DNA from: Meiothermus sp.
Lineage (GTDB): Bacteria > Deinococcota > Deinococci > Deinococcales > Thermaceae
Direction: 5' to 3'
DNA length: 49,015 nt
Assembly: GCF_025060375.1 (NCBI RefSeq)
Contig: NZ_JANXCG010000080.1
Coordinates: 1-49,015 of the forward strand
Position 1 is the first letter of the stretch. Every line of letters begins with the position of its first letter. Positions 38,636-46,471 of this stretch are shown here, in pieces. The notes beneath the pieces are model-generated. The model did no database searches and was not told where the DNA came from. It was given only the letters and a program-made list of their open reading frames with translations. The position numbers and the translations under genes are program-made.

Positions 38636-40390
38636 GTGCGAGGGGGGCTTGTCTGCTGCTTGCTGGGTTTGTCGCTGGCTGGAGCCCAACCGTCCCTTCA
38701 GCTTCTCAGTGGGCACCGGGCCCCGGTCGGCGCCGTGGCCTTTGGCCCGGACGGGGTGCTGGCCCTTGGGGCTGACGCCTACATCCAGCTTTACCGCTCC
38801 GACGGCCGCTTGGAGCGCACCCTGAGCGGCCACACCGACACGGTGTACGCGCTGGACTTCTCCTCAACAGGCCTTCTGCTGAGCGCCTCCGCTGATACCA
38901 CCCTCTGGCTTTGGGATGCCCGCAGCGGTGAGGTCCGGGGGTCTCTTCGAGGGCACCGCCAGCCGGTCTGGACGGCCCGGTTCAGTCCAGATGGCCAGCT
39001 TGTGCTGAGCGGTGCGGGCGATGGCGAGTTGCGGCTTTGGAGCCTGAGGGGCGGAAGCCGCTCCTTGCAGATGGGACGGGGCTGGGTGTATGGGGTGGGG
39101 TTCTCCCCCGATGGTGGCCGGGCTGCGGGAGGTGGTCAGGATGGGGTGGTGTTGTGGAACCTAACCGGCGGCCGCCCCTTTCCCCTTCTGGCAGGGAGTT
39201 CGGTAAGGGCGCTGGCCTGGGGTCCTCAAGGCCTGATTACGGGCGATCGGGAAGGCCAGGTTCAGTTTTGGAGCGAGGAGGGGGGCTTCGTTCGGCAGGC
39301 CTCTGCGCATCGCCTTGCGGTGAGTGCTCTGGTCTGGGGTCCGGATGGACCCGTCAGCGGGGGCCAGGAGGGGAGAATTCTGCGCTGGAAGGACGGCCGA
39401 CCCCAAAACGGCTGGGAGACCGCGCCGGTGTTGAGCCTGGCCCTTCGGGAGCGCTGGCTTCTGAGCGGGCATGACGATGGGCGGGCCCGGCTTTGGAGCC
39501 TAGATGGGGGGTTAGTGCGCGTTCTCGAGCCCCCTGCAGCCTCTGTGGCGGCGCTGGCTTTCAGCCCCGATGGCCGCCTTTTGGCCAGCGGCGGCTGGGA
39601 TGGGGAAGTCTGGCTTTGGGAGCAGGGCCGTCCCATCCATCGGTTCAACGAGGCGAGCCTGGAGGTCGCTGCCCTGGCCTTCAGTCCCGACGGTGGCTAC
39701 CTGGCCGCGGGTGGGCGCGATGGCCTGACCCGCATCTACCATCTGGGAGAAAAGCGCCTGCTCCGAGCGTTGGAGGCCCACGACAATGGGGTAAGCGCCC
39801 TGGCCTTCAGCCCCGATGGGCAGCGCCTGGCCACCGGGGGACGCGACCGGTTGGTGCGGGTTTGGGACTGGCGGAGCGGCCGAAGGGGGCTGGAGTTCCG
39901 CGCCCATGAGTCCCACGTGACCGGCCTGGCCTTCACCCTGAAGGGTCGGGGCCTGGTTAGTGCCAGCAGCGACGAGAGTTTGGCCTGGTGGCTCCTAGAG
40001 CCTGACGGGGTGCGGCTTCTGCGCCGGGTGAGCCATTCGGGGAGCGTCTACAGTCTGGCCCAAAGCCCCGATGGGCAGGTCTTGGCTACCGGTGGCCGCG
40101 ACCCTCGTGTGCGGATCTGGGACGGGAGGACCGGGGCCCTTTTGGCTGTTTTGGAAGGCCATCTGGAGGCTGTGGGGGCCCTGGCCTTCTCGCCCGATGG
40201 GAAAAGGCTGGCCAGCGTGGGCTGGGACAAGGCCCTTCGGGTGTGGAACCTCGAGGGGCGGACCCTGTTCAGCCTTTCGGGCTTCGTCCGGCCCCTGTAT
40301 GCTGTGGCCTGGAGCCCGAAGGGCGACCTGGCGGTGGGGGCTGGAAGGCTGGGGCAGGGCGGAACGATTGGCCTCCTCAGGCCGCGCTAG
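38636..40390 (+). CDS. Secreted WD40-repeat protein with 14 repeats
   Basis: A 584-residue protein made of a signal peptide (MRGGLVCCLLGLSLAGAQ) and then only WD40 repeats. I count 14, each with a core like VxALAFSPDG and ending in a W/F-type strand (LWLWD, VRVWD, VRIWD), which fits two seven-bladed propellers. Most repeats carry the GH and D-turn positions; repeats 4, 5 and 7 are degenerate. Export indicates a periplasmic or surface scaffold for protein-protein contacts. No enzymatic domain is attached. The GTG start is chosen from the promoter and signal peptide. It overlaps the convergent 40387 gene by 4 nt. Confidence 0.82.
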   Translation: MRGGLVCCLLGLSLAGAQPSLQLLSGHRAPVGAVAFGPDGVLALGADAYIQLYRSDGRLERTLSGHTDTVYALDFSSTGLLLSASADTTLWLWDARSGEVRGSLRGHRQPVWTARFSPDGQLVLSGAGDGELRLWSLRGGSRSLQMGRGWVYGVGFSPDGGRAAGGGQDGVVLWNLTGGRPFPLLAGSSVRALAWGPQGLITGDREGQVQFWSEEGGFVRQASAHRLAVSALVWGPDGPVSGGQEGRILRWKDGRPQNGWETAPVLSLALRERWLLSGHDDGRARLWSLDGGLVRVLEPPAASVAALAFSPDGRLLASGGWDGEVWLWEQGRPIHRFNEASLEVAALAFSPDGGYLAAGGRDGLTRIYHLGEKRLLRALEAHDNGVSALAFSPDGQRLATGGRDRLVRVWDWRSGRRGLEFRAHESHVTGLAFTLKGRGLVSASSDESLAWWLLEPDGVRLLRRVSHSGSVYSLAQSPDGQVLATGGRDPRVRIWDGRTGALLAVLEGHLEAVGALAFSPDGKRLASVGWDKALRVWNLEGRTLFSLSGFVRPLYAVAWSPKGDLAVGAGRLGQGGTIGLLRPR

Positions 40391-40686
40391 GGCCGCTCGA
40401 GCCAGACCCTGCCGTAGGCCCGCACCTCGCCCTGGGGAAAGGCCCCTTGCAAAAGCCGGTGGAGAAACTGCCCTGCCCCAGGCAGTAAGCCGCTGCAGTC
40501 CCGGTCCACGTAGACAAAGATGTGGTGGGGTGGCCGGGGTGCCTGGCTGAAGGCCAGGGCGCCAGTGTACTCGGGGAAGGCCTGGTAGAAAGAGCCTATC
40601 AGGGATTCTAGGGCGGCTCGAGCCTCCGGTAGGGGCGCCTCTTCAGGCGGGCGCACCCAGAAGGCGGTTACCTTAAGCGCCTTCAT
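40387..40686 (-). CDS. Hypothetical protein, 99 aa
   Basis: No family recognised. A small soluble protein: beta-strand MKALKVTAFWV, a helix (PLPEARAALESLIGSFYQAF), a strand HHIFVYVDRD, another helix, and EVRAYGRVWLERP. The pattern could be a small alpha/beta ferredoxin-like fold. The ATG overlaps the BtuF-like gene stop by 4 nt, so it is co-translated with it. Confidence 0.6.
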   Translation of the reverse strand: MKALKVTAFWVRPPEEAPLPEARAALESLIGSFYQAFPEYTGALAFSQAPRPPHHIFVYVDRDCSGLLPGAGQFLHRLLQGAFPQGEVRAYGRVWLERP

Positions 40687-41477
40687 TCTGTCCGCCCCCA
40701 GCCGGCTTGGGCGAAGACCAGAACCCCGCGCAGAGCCTCGGCTAGCCTCCTGGCGCCCTCGGCCAGCCGCGGACCAGGTCGGCCCAGGTAGGCCTCCTCA
40801 ACGGCGAAAACCTGCCGGTGCTGCAGGGCCGGGACGTCCAGCTCCCGGCGCAGCACCAGCTCTGGGCGGAGCTTTCTGGCCCCACACCAGGAGACCACAA
40901 TCGCGTCGGGCTGGGCCTCCTCCACCTCAGCGGGGGTGAGGGGCTTGGAGCGCACCGGCAGGTGGTCAAAGGCGTTTTTTGCCCCTAGGGCCTCGAGCAG
41001 CCCTGTAACCCAGCTCTGCCTCCCTGCCGCGATCATGGGCCGGGGCCACCACTCCACCATTACCCGAGGGGGCCTGACCCAGCGGGGTAGGGAACCCCGG
41101 GCCTGGGCCAGCATCTGTTGCATGGCCTGCACCACCATGGAACCCCGCTGGGTCACCCCGAGCGCCTGGGCTACCCGCAGTATATCGTCGTAGACTTCCT
41201 GAAGGCTTTGCGGGTCGAGGACCAGGTGGGGAATCCGCCGGGCCTGCAGGCCCTCCACCACCCGCTCCATGCCGGGGACGCTCAGGCTGGCCAGCACCAG
41301 GTCGGGCTTGAGGGCCTCCACCCTGTCCAGGTCCACCTGCAGGTCTGGCCCTACCCTGGGCAGCCGGGCGACCTCTGGAGGGTAGTCGGAGTGGTCGTCC
41401 ACCCCCACCAGCCAGTCCAGGCAGCCCAGAGCCCAGACGATCTCGGTGTTGGAGCAGGTCAGGCTGACCAGGCGCAT
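40683..41477 (-). CDS. BtuF-like cobalamin/iron-complex binding protein without signal peptide
   Basis: Periplasmic-binding-protein fold of the BtuF/FepB class (COG0614 type), 264 residues: RLVSLTCSNTEIVWALGC, then VGVDDHSDYPPEVARLPRVG, and LDRVEALKPDLVLAS are the class marks. It starts directly with the first strand and shows no signal peptide or lipobox, so it may be cytoplasmic. Such proteins are often annotated as cobalamin-binding. TAGAAT occurs 24 nt upstream. No permease or ATPase is adjacent. Methylmalonyl-CoA mutase, a B12 enzyme, lies 7 kb away. Confidence 0.8.
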   Translation of the reverse strand: MRLVSLTCSNTEIVWALGCLDWLVGVDDHSDYPPEVARLPRVGPDLQVDLDRVEALKPDLVLASLSVPGMERVVEGLQARRIPHLVLDPQSLQEVYDDILRVAQALGVTQRGSMVVQAMQQMLAQARGSLPRWVRPPRVMVEWWPRPMIAAGRQSWVTGLLEALGAKNAFDHLPVRSKPLTPAEVEEAQPDAIVVSWCGARKLRPELVLRRELDVPALQHRQVFAVEEAYLGRPGPRLAEGARRLAEALRGVLVFAQAGWGRTE

Positions 41478-41533
41478 GGAGCCCCCCGAGGTCCAGCCCC
41501 AATTCTAAGCCCCCCGCGGTTTTCCTTCACCCG

Positions 41534-41586
41534 GGTCCGGCGCCAGCAACGGACCGCCTAAGCTCCCAGAGCCCTTCCGTAGGGCT
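41534..41586. terminator. Hairpins downstream of the HtrA gene
   Basis: Two small stems in the 121-nt gap between the HtrA gene and the BtuF-like gene: AGCCCT/AGGGCT (41570-41575 with 41581-41586) directly after the HtrA stop on the minus strand, and GGTCCG/CGGACC (41534-41539 with 41550-41555). Neither is followed by a strong T-run. Confidence 0.35.
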
Positions 41587-41598
41587 GGGTGTCGGGGT

Positions 41599-42837
41599 CT
41601 AACGGATCACCTGAGGCACCACCCGCACCTCGCGGGTCTGCCCTTCCCGCCAGACCTTTAGGGTTACGGCCTCCCCCTGCTTTTTGGAGAGGAGCACCGC
41701 CCTCAGGTCGTTGATGTTGACGATGGGGTTGCCGTCGGCCTCCAGGATGATGTCCCCGTTCAACCCCAGCTCAATGACCTGGCCGGTGCGAAGCTGGAGC
41801 TGCACGGTGCGGGTAGCCGGCCGTAGCCCTGCCCGTTCGGCAGGGCTGCCCCGTTCAACCTGTTGGATCATGAGCCCGGTGTCGGGCAGGCGGTTCTGAC
41901 GGCGGATGTTTTCTGGGTACTCGGCCATTGAGAGCAGGGAGAGCGTAACCCCCAGGCGGGGCCGGGAGCGCACGATTTCCTCGGCGGTGATGTTCTTGCC
42001 GGCCTTCAGGTCGGCCAGATACTGCTTGGCCAGGTTGATGGGGATGGCGAAGCCGATGCCTGCTGACTGGGCGGTTCCAAGCGCCCCGGTGGAGCTGTAG
42101 ATGAAGGTGTTGATGCCGATGACCTCGCCCCTCGAGTTGAGCAAGGGTCCCCCCGAGTTGCCCGGGTTGATGGCCGCGTCGGTTTGAATCACGGTGGGAA
42201 CAAAGGCTCCCTTGCCGCTCCCGCTGCCGTCGTTGGGGTTGCGCCGGATGGCCGAGACGATCCCCTCGGTCACGGTGAACTCCAGGCCGAAGGGGTTGCC
42301 CATCGCGATGGCTTTTTGGCCTACCCGCACCTGGTCAGAGTCGCCCAGCCGCATGGGCTTGAGCCGGTCGCGGGGGGCCTGTACCCGGATGAGGGCCAGG
42401 TCCAGCGGCTCAGCGGTACCCACCACGCGGGCCGGGTAGCTTTTGGGGTCGTTGTGGAAGCGGACCGTGATCTGGTCGGCGCCCTCAATCACATGATAGT
42501 TGGTGAGGATTAGGCCGTCTTGATCGAGCACGAAGCCCGAGCCCGAGCCTTCCTGGGGCTGCGGTTGAAGGAAGGGCGCGAAGAAGCCCAGGTCGCGGCT
42601 CACCTGCGGGGTGCTGCGCACGGCTACGAAGACCACCCCATCCCCGCTGCGCTGGACCACCTCGATGGTGTTGCGCTCGTTTTCCAAAAAGGCCCGGCTT
42701 TGCTCAAAGGGCTGTGCCTGGGCCTGCACTGCAGCCTCGGGAGAGGGGTTTTGGCTCTTGCTCAGGTTGAACCAGGCTACCCCGCCTCCCACCACCAGGA
42801 GCAACCCCAGGAACAGCGAAGCGCTTCTCATAGACAT
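41599..42837 (-). CDS. HtrA/DegP-type serine protease
   Basis: Envelope serine protease for misfolded proteins. 412 residues: an N-terminal signal-anchor (ASLFLGLLLVVGGGVAWF), trypsin-like domain with triad H115 (TNYHV), D146 (LDLALI) and S228 (GNSGGPL), then one PDZ domain (about 310-405; RGSPAERAGL, GDIILEADGNPI). The minus-strand leader carries GGGAGGAGG 8 nt before the ATG at 42837, a clear ribosome-binding site and an exception to the leaderless pattern. A TACACT box lies just upstream of it. Confidence 0.93.
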   Translation of the reverse strand: MSMRSASLFLGLLLVVGGGVAWFNLSKSQNPSPEAAVQAQAQPFEQSRAFLENERNTIEVVQRSGDGVVFVAVRSTPQVSRDLGFFAPFLQPQPQEGSGSGFVLDQDGLILTNYHVIEGADQITVRFHNDPKSYPARVVGTAEPLDLALIRVQAPRDRLKPMRLGDSDQVRVGQKAIAMGNPFGLEFTVTEGIVSAIRRNPNDGSGSGKGAFVPTVIQTDAAINPGNSGGPLLNSRGEVIGINTFIYSSTGALGTAQSAGIGFAIPINLAKQYLADLKAGKNITAEEIVRSRPRLGVTLSLLSMAEYPENIRRQNRLPDTGLMIQQVERGSPAERAGLRPATRTVQLQLRTGQVIELGLNGDIILEADGNPIVNINDLRAVLLSKKQGEAVTLKVWREGQTREVRVVPQVIR

Positions 42838-42895
42838 CTCAAAAACCTCCTCCCTTCAGTGTAGCCAAGCTCGGTGAAGACGGCGTGAACCCCAA

Positions 42896-43756
42896 TTATG
42901 AAAAGACGACCGTCTTGTTGCCGTGGACGATGATGCGGTCCTCCAGGTGCCACTGCACGGCTCGAGCCAGCACGGTGCGTTCCAGGTCCCGTCCCAGCCG
43001 TACCAGGTCGGCCACGTCGTGCCGGTGGGAGACCCGGACCACGTCCTGCTCGATGATGGGCCCCTGATCGAGCTCTTCGGTCACGTAGTGCGCGGTGGCC
43101 CCTATGATCTTGACCCCCCGCTGGTAGGCCTGCCTGTAGGGGTTGGCCCCCACGAAGGCGGGGAGGAAGGAGTGGTGGATGTTGATGATGCGGTTGGGGT
43201 AGTGGGCCACAAAGCTGGGGGAGAGTATCTGCATGTAGCGGGCCAGCACCAGAAGGTCGTTGCCTGCAAGAATCTCCAGCATTCGGGCCTCGGCTTCCTC
43301 CTTCCTGCCCTTCTCCACCGGGACGTGGTGGAAGGGAATGCCGAAGCGCTCTACCTCGGCCCTGAGGTCGGGGTGGTTGGAGACCACCTGGGTGATCTCG
43401 CAGGGCAGCTCCCGGTTGCTGTGGCGCCAGAGTAGCTCGAGCAGGGCGTGGTCGTACCTGGAGACCAGGATGGCCACCTTCTTCAGGTCGGTGGCGTAGG
43501 CGATGCGCCAGTCCATCTGGAAGCGAGCCGCCACGGTCTCGGCGAAGGCTTTTTCCAGAACCTCGCGGGGCACGTCCAGGTGGGGGGTTTGAAACTCCAG
43601 CCGCATGAAGAAGAGCCCCCCCTCGGGGTCGGTGGAGTGCTGGTCCAGGGCGGTGATGTTGGCCCCGTGGTGGAAGAGGAAGCTCGAGACTGCCGCCACA
43701 ATGCCGGGCCGGTCCGGGCAGGTGATGAGCAGCCGGGCGGTCGTATCGGCGCGCAT
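42896..43756 (-). CDS. purU: Formyltetrahydrofolate deformylase
   Basis: Hydrolyses 10-formyl-tetrahydrofolate to tetrahydrofolate and formate, balancing one-carbon pools and supplying formate for PurT. 286 residues: N-terminal ACT domain ([19 protein letters not shown]), then the formyltransferase-fold hydrolase with [30 protein letters not shown] (catalytic His region) and [20 protein letters not shown]. Full length. TACCCT on the minus strand is 9 nt from the ATG. Confidence 0.95.
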   Translation of the reverse strand: MRADTTARLLITCPDRPGIVAAVSSFLFHHGANITALDQHSTDPEGGLFFMRLEFQTPHLDVPREVLEKAFAETVAARFQMDWRIAYATDLKKVAILVSRYDHALLELLWRHSNRELPCEITQVVSNHPDLRAEVERFGIPFHHVPVEKGRKEEAEARMLEILAGNDLLVLARYMQILSPSFVAHYPNRIINIHHSFLPAFVGANPYRQAYQRGVKIIGATAHYVTEELDQGPIIEQDVVRVSHRHDVADLVRLGRDLERTVLARAVQWHLEDRIIVHGNKTVVFS

Positions 43757-43794
43757 ACCGGCTAAAGGGTATCGGCTTTGGGCGTGGAGCTCAA

Positions 43795-44622
43795 CTACTG
43801 GCCGAGCAGGAAGCGCACCATTCCGGGGAAGCGCCGGGCCCAGTGGGCTTCGTGGTGCGCGCCTCCCTCGTCCTCCAGGTAGAGGTAGTCTACCCCTGGC
43901 CGCCAGCCCTTTCGCAGGAGCAGGCGGTGCATGCGCCGGACGTCTTCCAGGTAGCGGCGGGCGTCGCCCCCAAAGGGGGTCTGCTCGAGGTGGCCCACAT
44001 CCATGTACAGCCGTCCGGGGGCCTGGGGTGCGCTTTCCACCAAGCCGTAGATGGCCCCTTCAGCGAACCAGAAGGACGGGCTCATCACCCCGGCCCGACC
44101 GAAGACCTGGGGGTAGAGGTAGTAGGCGCACAGGCTGATGAACCCCCCCATCGAGGAGCCCGCGATAGCGGTGTGCTCACGGGCGGGCAGGGTACGAAAC
44201 TCCCTGTCGATAAAGGGTTTTAGGGTCTCCACCACAAAGCGCAGGTACCGGTCTCCCCGCCCTCCCCCGTGCTGGGGGTCGCGGAAGGGGCTGTACTCGC
44301 CCAGCCGCTCCAGGCCCATGTTGGGAATGCCCACCACGATGGCTTCCAGGGACTCCTGGGCCAAGGCCTCCATGCTCTCGTCCACCCGCCACTCCCCTAC
44401 GTAGCTGGTGGCCTGGTCAAAGAGGTTTTGCCCATCGTGCATGTAGAGAACCGGGTAGCGCCTTGCGCCGTGGGGGTAGGAGGGGGGTAGGTAGACCAGG
44501 ATGTCGCGCCGATTGCCCAGCTCGGGGCTGTAGAACCCTTCGTAAACCCAGACCTCGCCCACCACGCTGTGGCCGGGGCCGGTTGGGTGGGGCTTCCAGC
44601 TTCGCACCTCGGGCGCACGCAC
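43795..44622 (-). CDS. Esterase D/Fes-type putative esterase
   Basis: Alpha/beta hydrolase of the putative-esterase family (esterase D, enterochelin esterase), 275 residues. The nucleophile is S157 in GSSMGGF; the C-terminal HHEAHW supplies the His; the acid lies in the strand YMDVGHLEQ or nearby. No signal peptide. The start is GTG at 44622, with TAGAAT on the minus strand 6 nt upstream (leaderless). Substrate unknown. Confidence 0.83.
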   Translation of the reverse strand: MRAPEVRSWKPHPTGPGHSVVGEVWVYEGFYSPELGNRRDILVYLPPSYPHGARRYPVLYMHDGQNLFDQATSYVGEWRVDESMEALAQESLEAIVVGIPNMGLERLGEYSPFRDPQHGGGRGDRYLRFVVETLKPFIDREFRTLPAREHTAIAGSSMGGFISLCAYYLYPQVFGRAGVMSPSFWFAEGAIYGLVESAPQAPGRLYMDVGHLEQTPFGGDARRYLEDVRRMHRLLLRKGWRPGVDYLYLEDEGGAHHEAHWARRFPGMVRFLLGQ

Positions 44623-44702
44623 TGGGCCATTCTACGGCCTTTGGCGCGGTTTTGTTGGTCGGTTCCACATCTCCTCGGGAATTCTCGGCCAGACTGATAC
44701 GG

Positions 44703-45311
44703 ATGCGGCTTCTGGCCCTCGGTGCGGCAGCTTTCAGCCTGGCCCTGGCCTGCTCCACGAGCTTCTACCCCACGGACCCAGGGTTGCGCTGGCGCTACCG
44801 CATCCTGGGGGAGAACCAGGTCTATCTGCAGAGCTTTACCCCCACAGGGCCCAACACCTTTCTGGAGCGGCGGGAGTTTCCCGACCGCATCGAGACCACC
44901 CCTTGGACCTGCACCCCCCAGGGGCTGCGCACCCTGCCGGAGGGGGAGCGGCCCATCCCCGGGGGGAGCCTCCGGTTTACCGAGCTCAAGGGGGTGGTGC
45001 TCCCCAGTGGTGAGCGCTGGCGGGTGGGGGAGAGCTGGACCTACCGCTATGAGCTGAGGGGAAGGGTGGCCTTCGTTGAGCTGCGGGGTTTTCTTGAGGT
45101 CGAGAACCGGATTGTGGCCAAGGAAAACATTACCGTTCCAGCAGGTCGCTTTGAGGCCCTGCGGGTTGAGGCCAGCTTCCGGGGGGAGTTTGGTATCGGC
45201 TTCGGGGGCAGGGCCACCTACTGGTTTGCGGAGGGGGTGGGGGTGGTCAAGCAGGTGAGCGAGGGCAGCTTCGGGGGTTTGAGCAGCGAGCTGGTAGAGT
45301 TCAGGCGCTAA
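44703..45311 (+). CDS. Predicted lipoprotein, 202 aa
   Basis: Signal peptide with lipobox LALAC (Cys17), then a beta-rich domain: DPGLRWRYRILGENQVYL, GESWTYRYELRG and RGFLEVENRIVAKENITVPAGRFEALRVEA. The last pattern (modification by 'VPAGRFEALRV') is common in bacterial secreted beta-proteins of unknown role. The ATG at 44703 is set by the lipoprotein signal. It is divergent from the esterase gene and its end overlaps the convergent acetyltransferase gene by 4 nt. Confidence 0.72.
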   Translation: MRLLALGAAAFSLALACSTSFYPTDPGLRWRYRILGENQVYLQSFTPTGPNTFLERREFPDRIETTPWTCTPQGLRTLPEGERPIPGGSLRFTELKGVVLPSGERWRVGESWTYRYELRGRVAFVELRGFLEVENRIVAKENITVPAGRFEALRVEASFRGEFGIGFGGRATYWFAEGVGVVKQVSEGSFGGLSSELVEFRR

Positions 45312-45898
45312 ACCGCCCAGCCCTCCCCGTAGAGCCGGGCCTCGAGCCCTGCCTTCACCCGGGGCCACTCCTCGTCGAGAATGGAGTAGACGGCGGTATC
45401 CCGCACCGTTCCGTTGGGGTATATCTGGTCTTTGCGCAAGATACCCTCGAAGGTGGCCCCCAGTTTCTCTATTGCCCGGCGGCTTTGCAGGTTGCGGGCG
45501 TCGGCGCGAAACTGCACCCGTATGGCCCCCAGGGTTTCAAAGGCGCGCTTGAGGAGCAGGTACTTGCTCTCGGGGTTGGCGTGCCCTCCTTGGAAGGGAG
45601 CAAATATCCAGGTGGTGGTCTCCACGGAGCGGTAGGCCGGGTTGACCCGCACGTAGCCGGTACGCCCGGCCACGCGCCCGCTGCCCTTGTCCACGATGGC
45701 CCAGTTGACCCGGTCGGGGGCCGAGAGGAGCGAGTGGATGTAGGCTTGCATGGCCTCCAGGGTGGCCTCTTGGGGGGCGTTGCTCAGGTACTGGACCATC
45801 CGGGGGTCAAAATGCTCGAGCAACGCCGGGGCGTGCTCCAGGCGCAGGGGCTCTAGGAGAATGTATCGCCCTTCCAGGGGGACGCTCTCGTGCCACAT
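45308..45898 (-). CDS. RimJ/RimL-type GNAT acetyltransferase
   Basis: N-acetyltransferase of the RimJ/RimL group, 196 residues: GRVAGRTGYVRVNPAYRSVE, TTTWIFAPFQGGHANPESKYLLLKRAFE (acetyl-CoA region, atypical as the usual Q/RxxGxG is replaced by FQGGHANPESK), and the family hallmark RADARNLQSRRAIEKLGATFEG. The ATG at 45898 is used because TAGGTT lies 8 nt before it on the minus strand; a longer start at 45916 is possible. Substrate unknown. Confidence 0.85.
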   Translation of the reverse strand: MWHESVPLEGRYILLEPLRLEHAPALLEHFDPRMVQYLSNAPQEATLEAMQAYIHSLLSAPDRVNWAIVDKGSGRVAGRTGYVRVNPAYRSVETTTWIFAPFQGGHANPESKYLLLKRAFETLGAIRVQFRADARNLQSRRAIEKLGATFEGILRKDQIYPNGTVRDTAVYSILDEEWPRVKAGLEARLYGEGWAV

Positions 45899-45927
45899 AT
45901 AACCCAAACCTACCACCCTTGTTGGGC

Positions 45928-45939
45928 TAGACTGGAGGG
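45928..45939 (+). promoter_or_regulatory. Leaderless-type promoter of the MoaB-like gene
   Basis: TAGACT (45928-45933) is followed by GGAGGG and the GTG at 45940. GGAGGG could be a ribosome-binding site only if it were further away, so leaderless initiation is more likely. Confidence 0.5.
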
Positions 45940-46446
45940 GTGATTCGGGTGGGCGTGCTGACCATTTCTGACCGCGAGGCGCGGGGTGAGGTGGAGGACC
46001 TGGCCTACGCCGCCATTCGCGAGGCCCTGTCCTTGGGCCCCTACGAGATTACCCACTACGAGATTGTTCCTGACGAACCTGCTCAGATTAAGCGGGTGCT
46101 GCGCTTGTGGACAGACCGGGAGGGCTTGGACGTCATCCTCACCAGCGGCAGCATCCGTCTCAGCCGCCGCGACCACGCCCCTGAGGCCACCCGCGAGATG
46201 CTGGAGAAGGAAGCCCCAGGCATCGCCGAGCTTATCCGGCGGGAGGCCTACAAGAAAAGCCCGTTGGCTGCCCTTTCGCGGGGGGTGGCGGGGGTGCGGG
46301 GCAAGACCCTGATCGTCAACCTGCCCGGGGGCCCTCAGGCCTGCCGGGACTCCCTCGAGGTGCTCCTTCCCCTCTTACCTGAGGCAGTGGAGCGGATCAC
46401 CGGTCGGCCCGTAGGCCAGCTCGCCCAGTCCTTCTGGTTTGAGTGA
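45940..46446 (+). CDS. MogA/MoaB-family protein with altered substrate motif
   Basis: Member of the MogA/MoaB family that adenylylates molybdopterin for molybdenum insertion, 168 residues. Family marks: VGVLTISDREARGE, YEIVPDE, and NLPGGPQACRDSLEVLLPLLPEA (normally NLPGSP). The usual TGGTGxxxRDxTPEA motif reads TSGSIRLSRRDHAPEAT at 68-84, so the GGTG part is lost while RD and PEAT are kept. The protein may be a paralogue with changed function. The start is GTG 6 nt after a TAGACT box. It ends 26 nt before argS. Confidence 0.82.
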   Translation: MIRVGVLTISDREARGEVEDLAYAAIREALSLGPYEITHYEIVPDEPAQIKRVLRLWTDREGLDVILTSGSIRLSRRDHAPEATREMLEKEAPGIAELIRREAYKKSPLAALSRGVAGVRGKTLIVNLPGGPQACRDSLEVLLPLLPEAVERITGRPVGQLAQSFWFE

Positions 46447-46459
46447 GGCGCAACTCTGC

Positions 46460-46471
46460 TATTCTATTGCG
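46460..46471 (+). promoter_or_regulatory. Leaderless-type promoter of argS
   Basis: TATTCT (46460-46465) lies 6 nt before the GTG at 46472 and selects this start within a longer open frame. Confidence 0.5.

Noticed and set aside
44397-45368. 323-aa minus-strand frame across the esterase start and lipoprotein gene
   Set aside because: It crosses two supported genes and a promoter region, and reads as random sequence.
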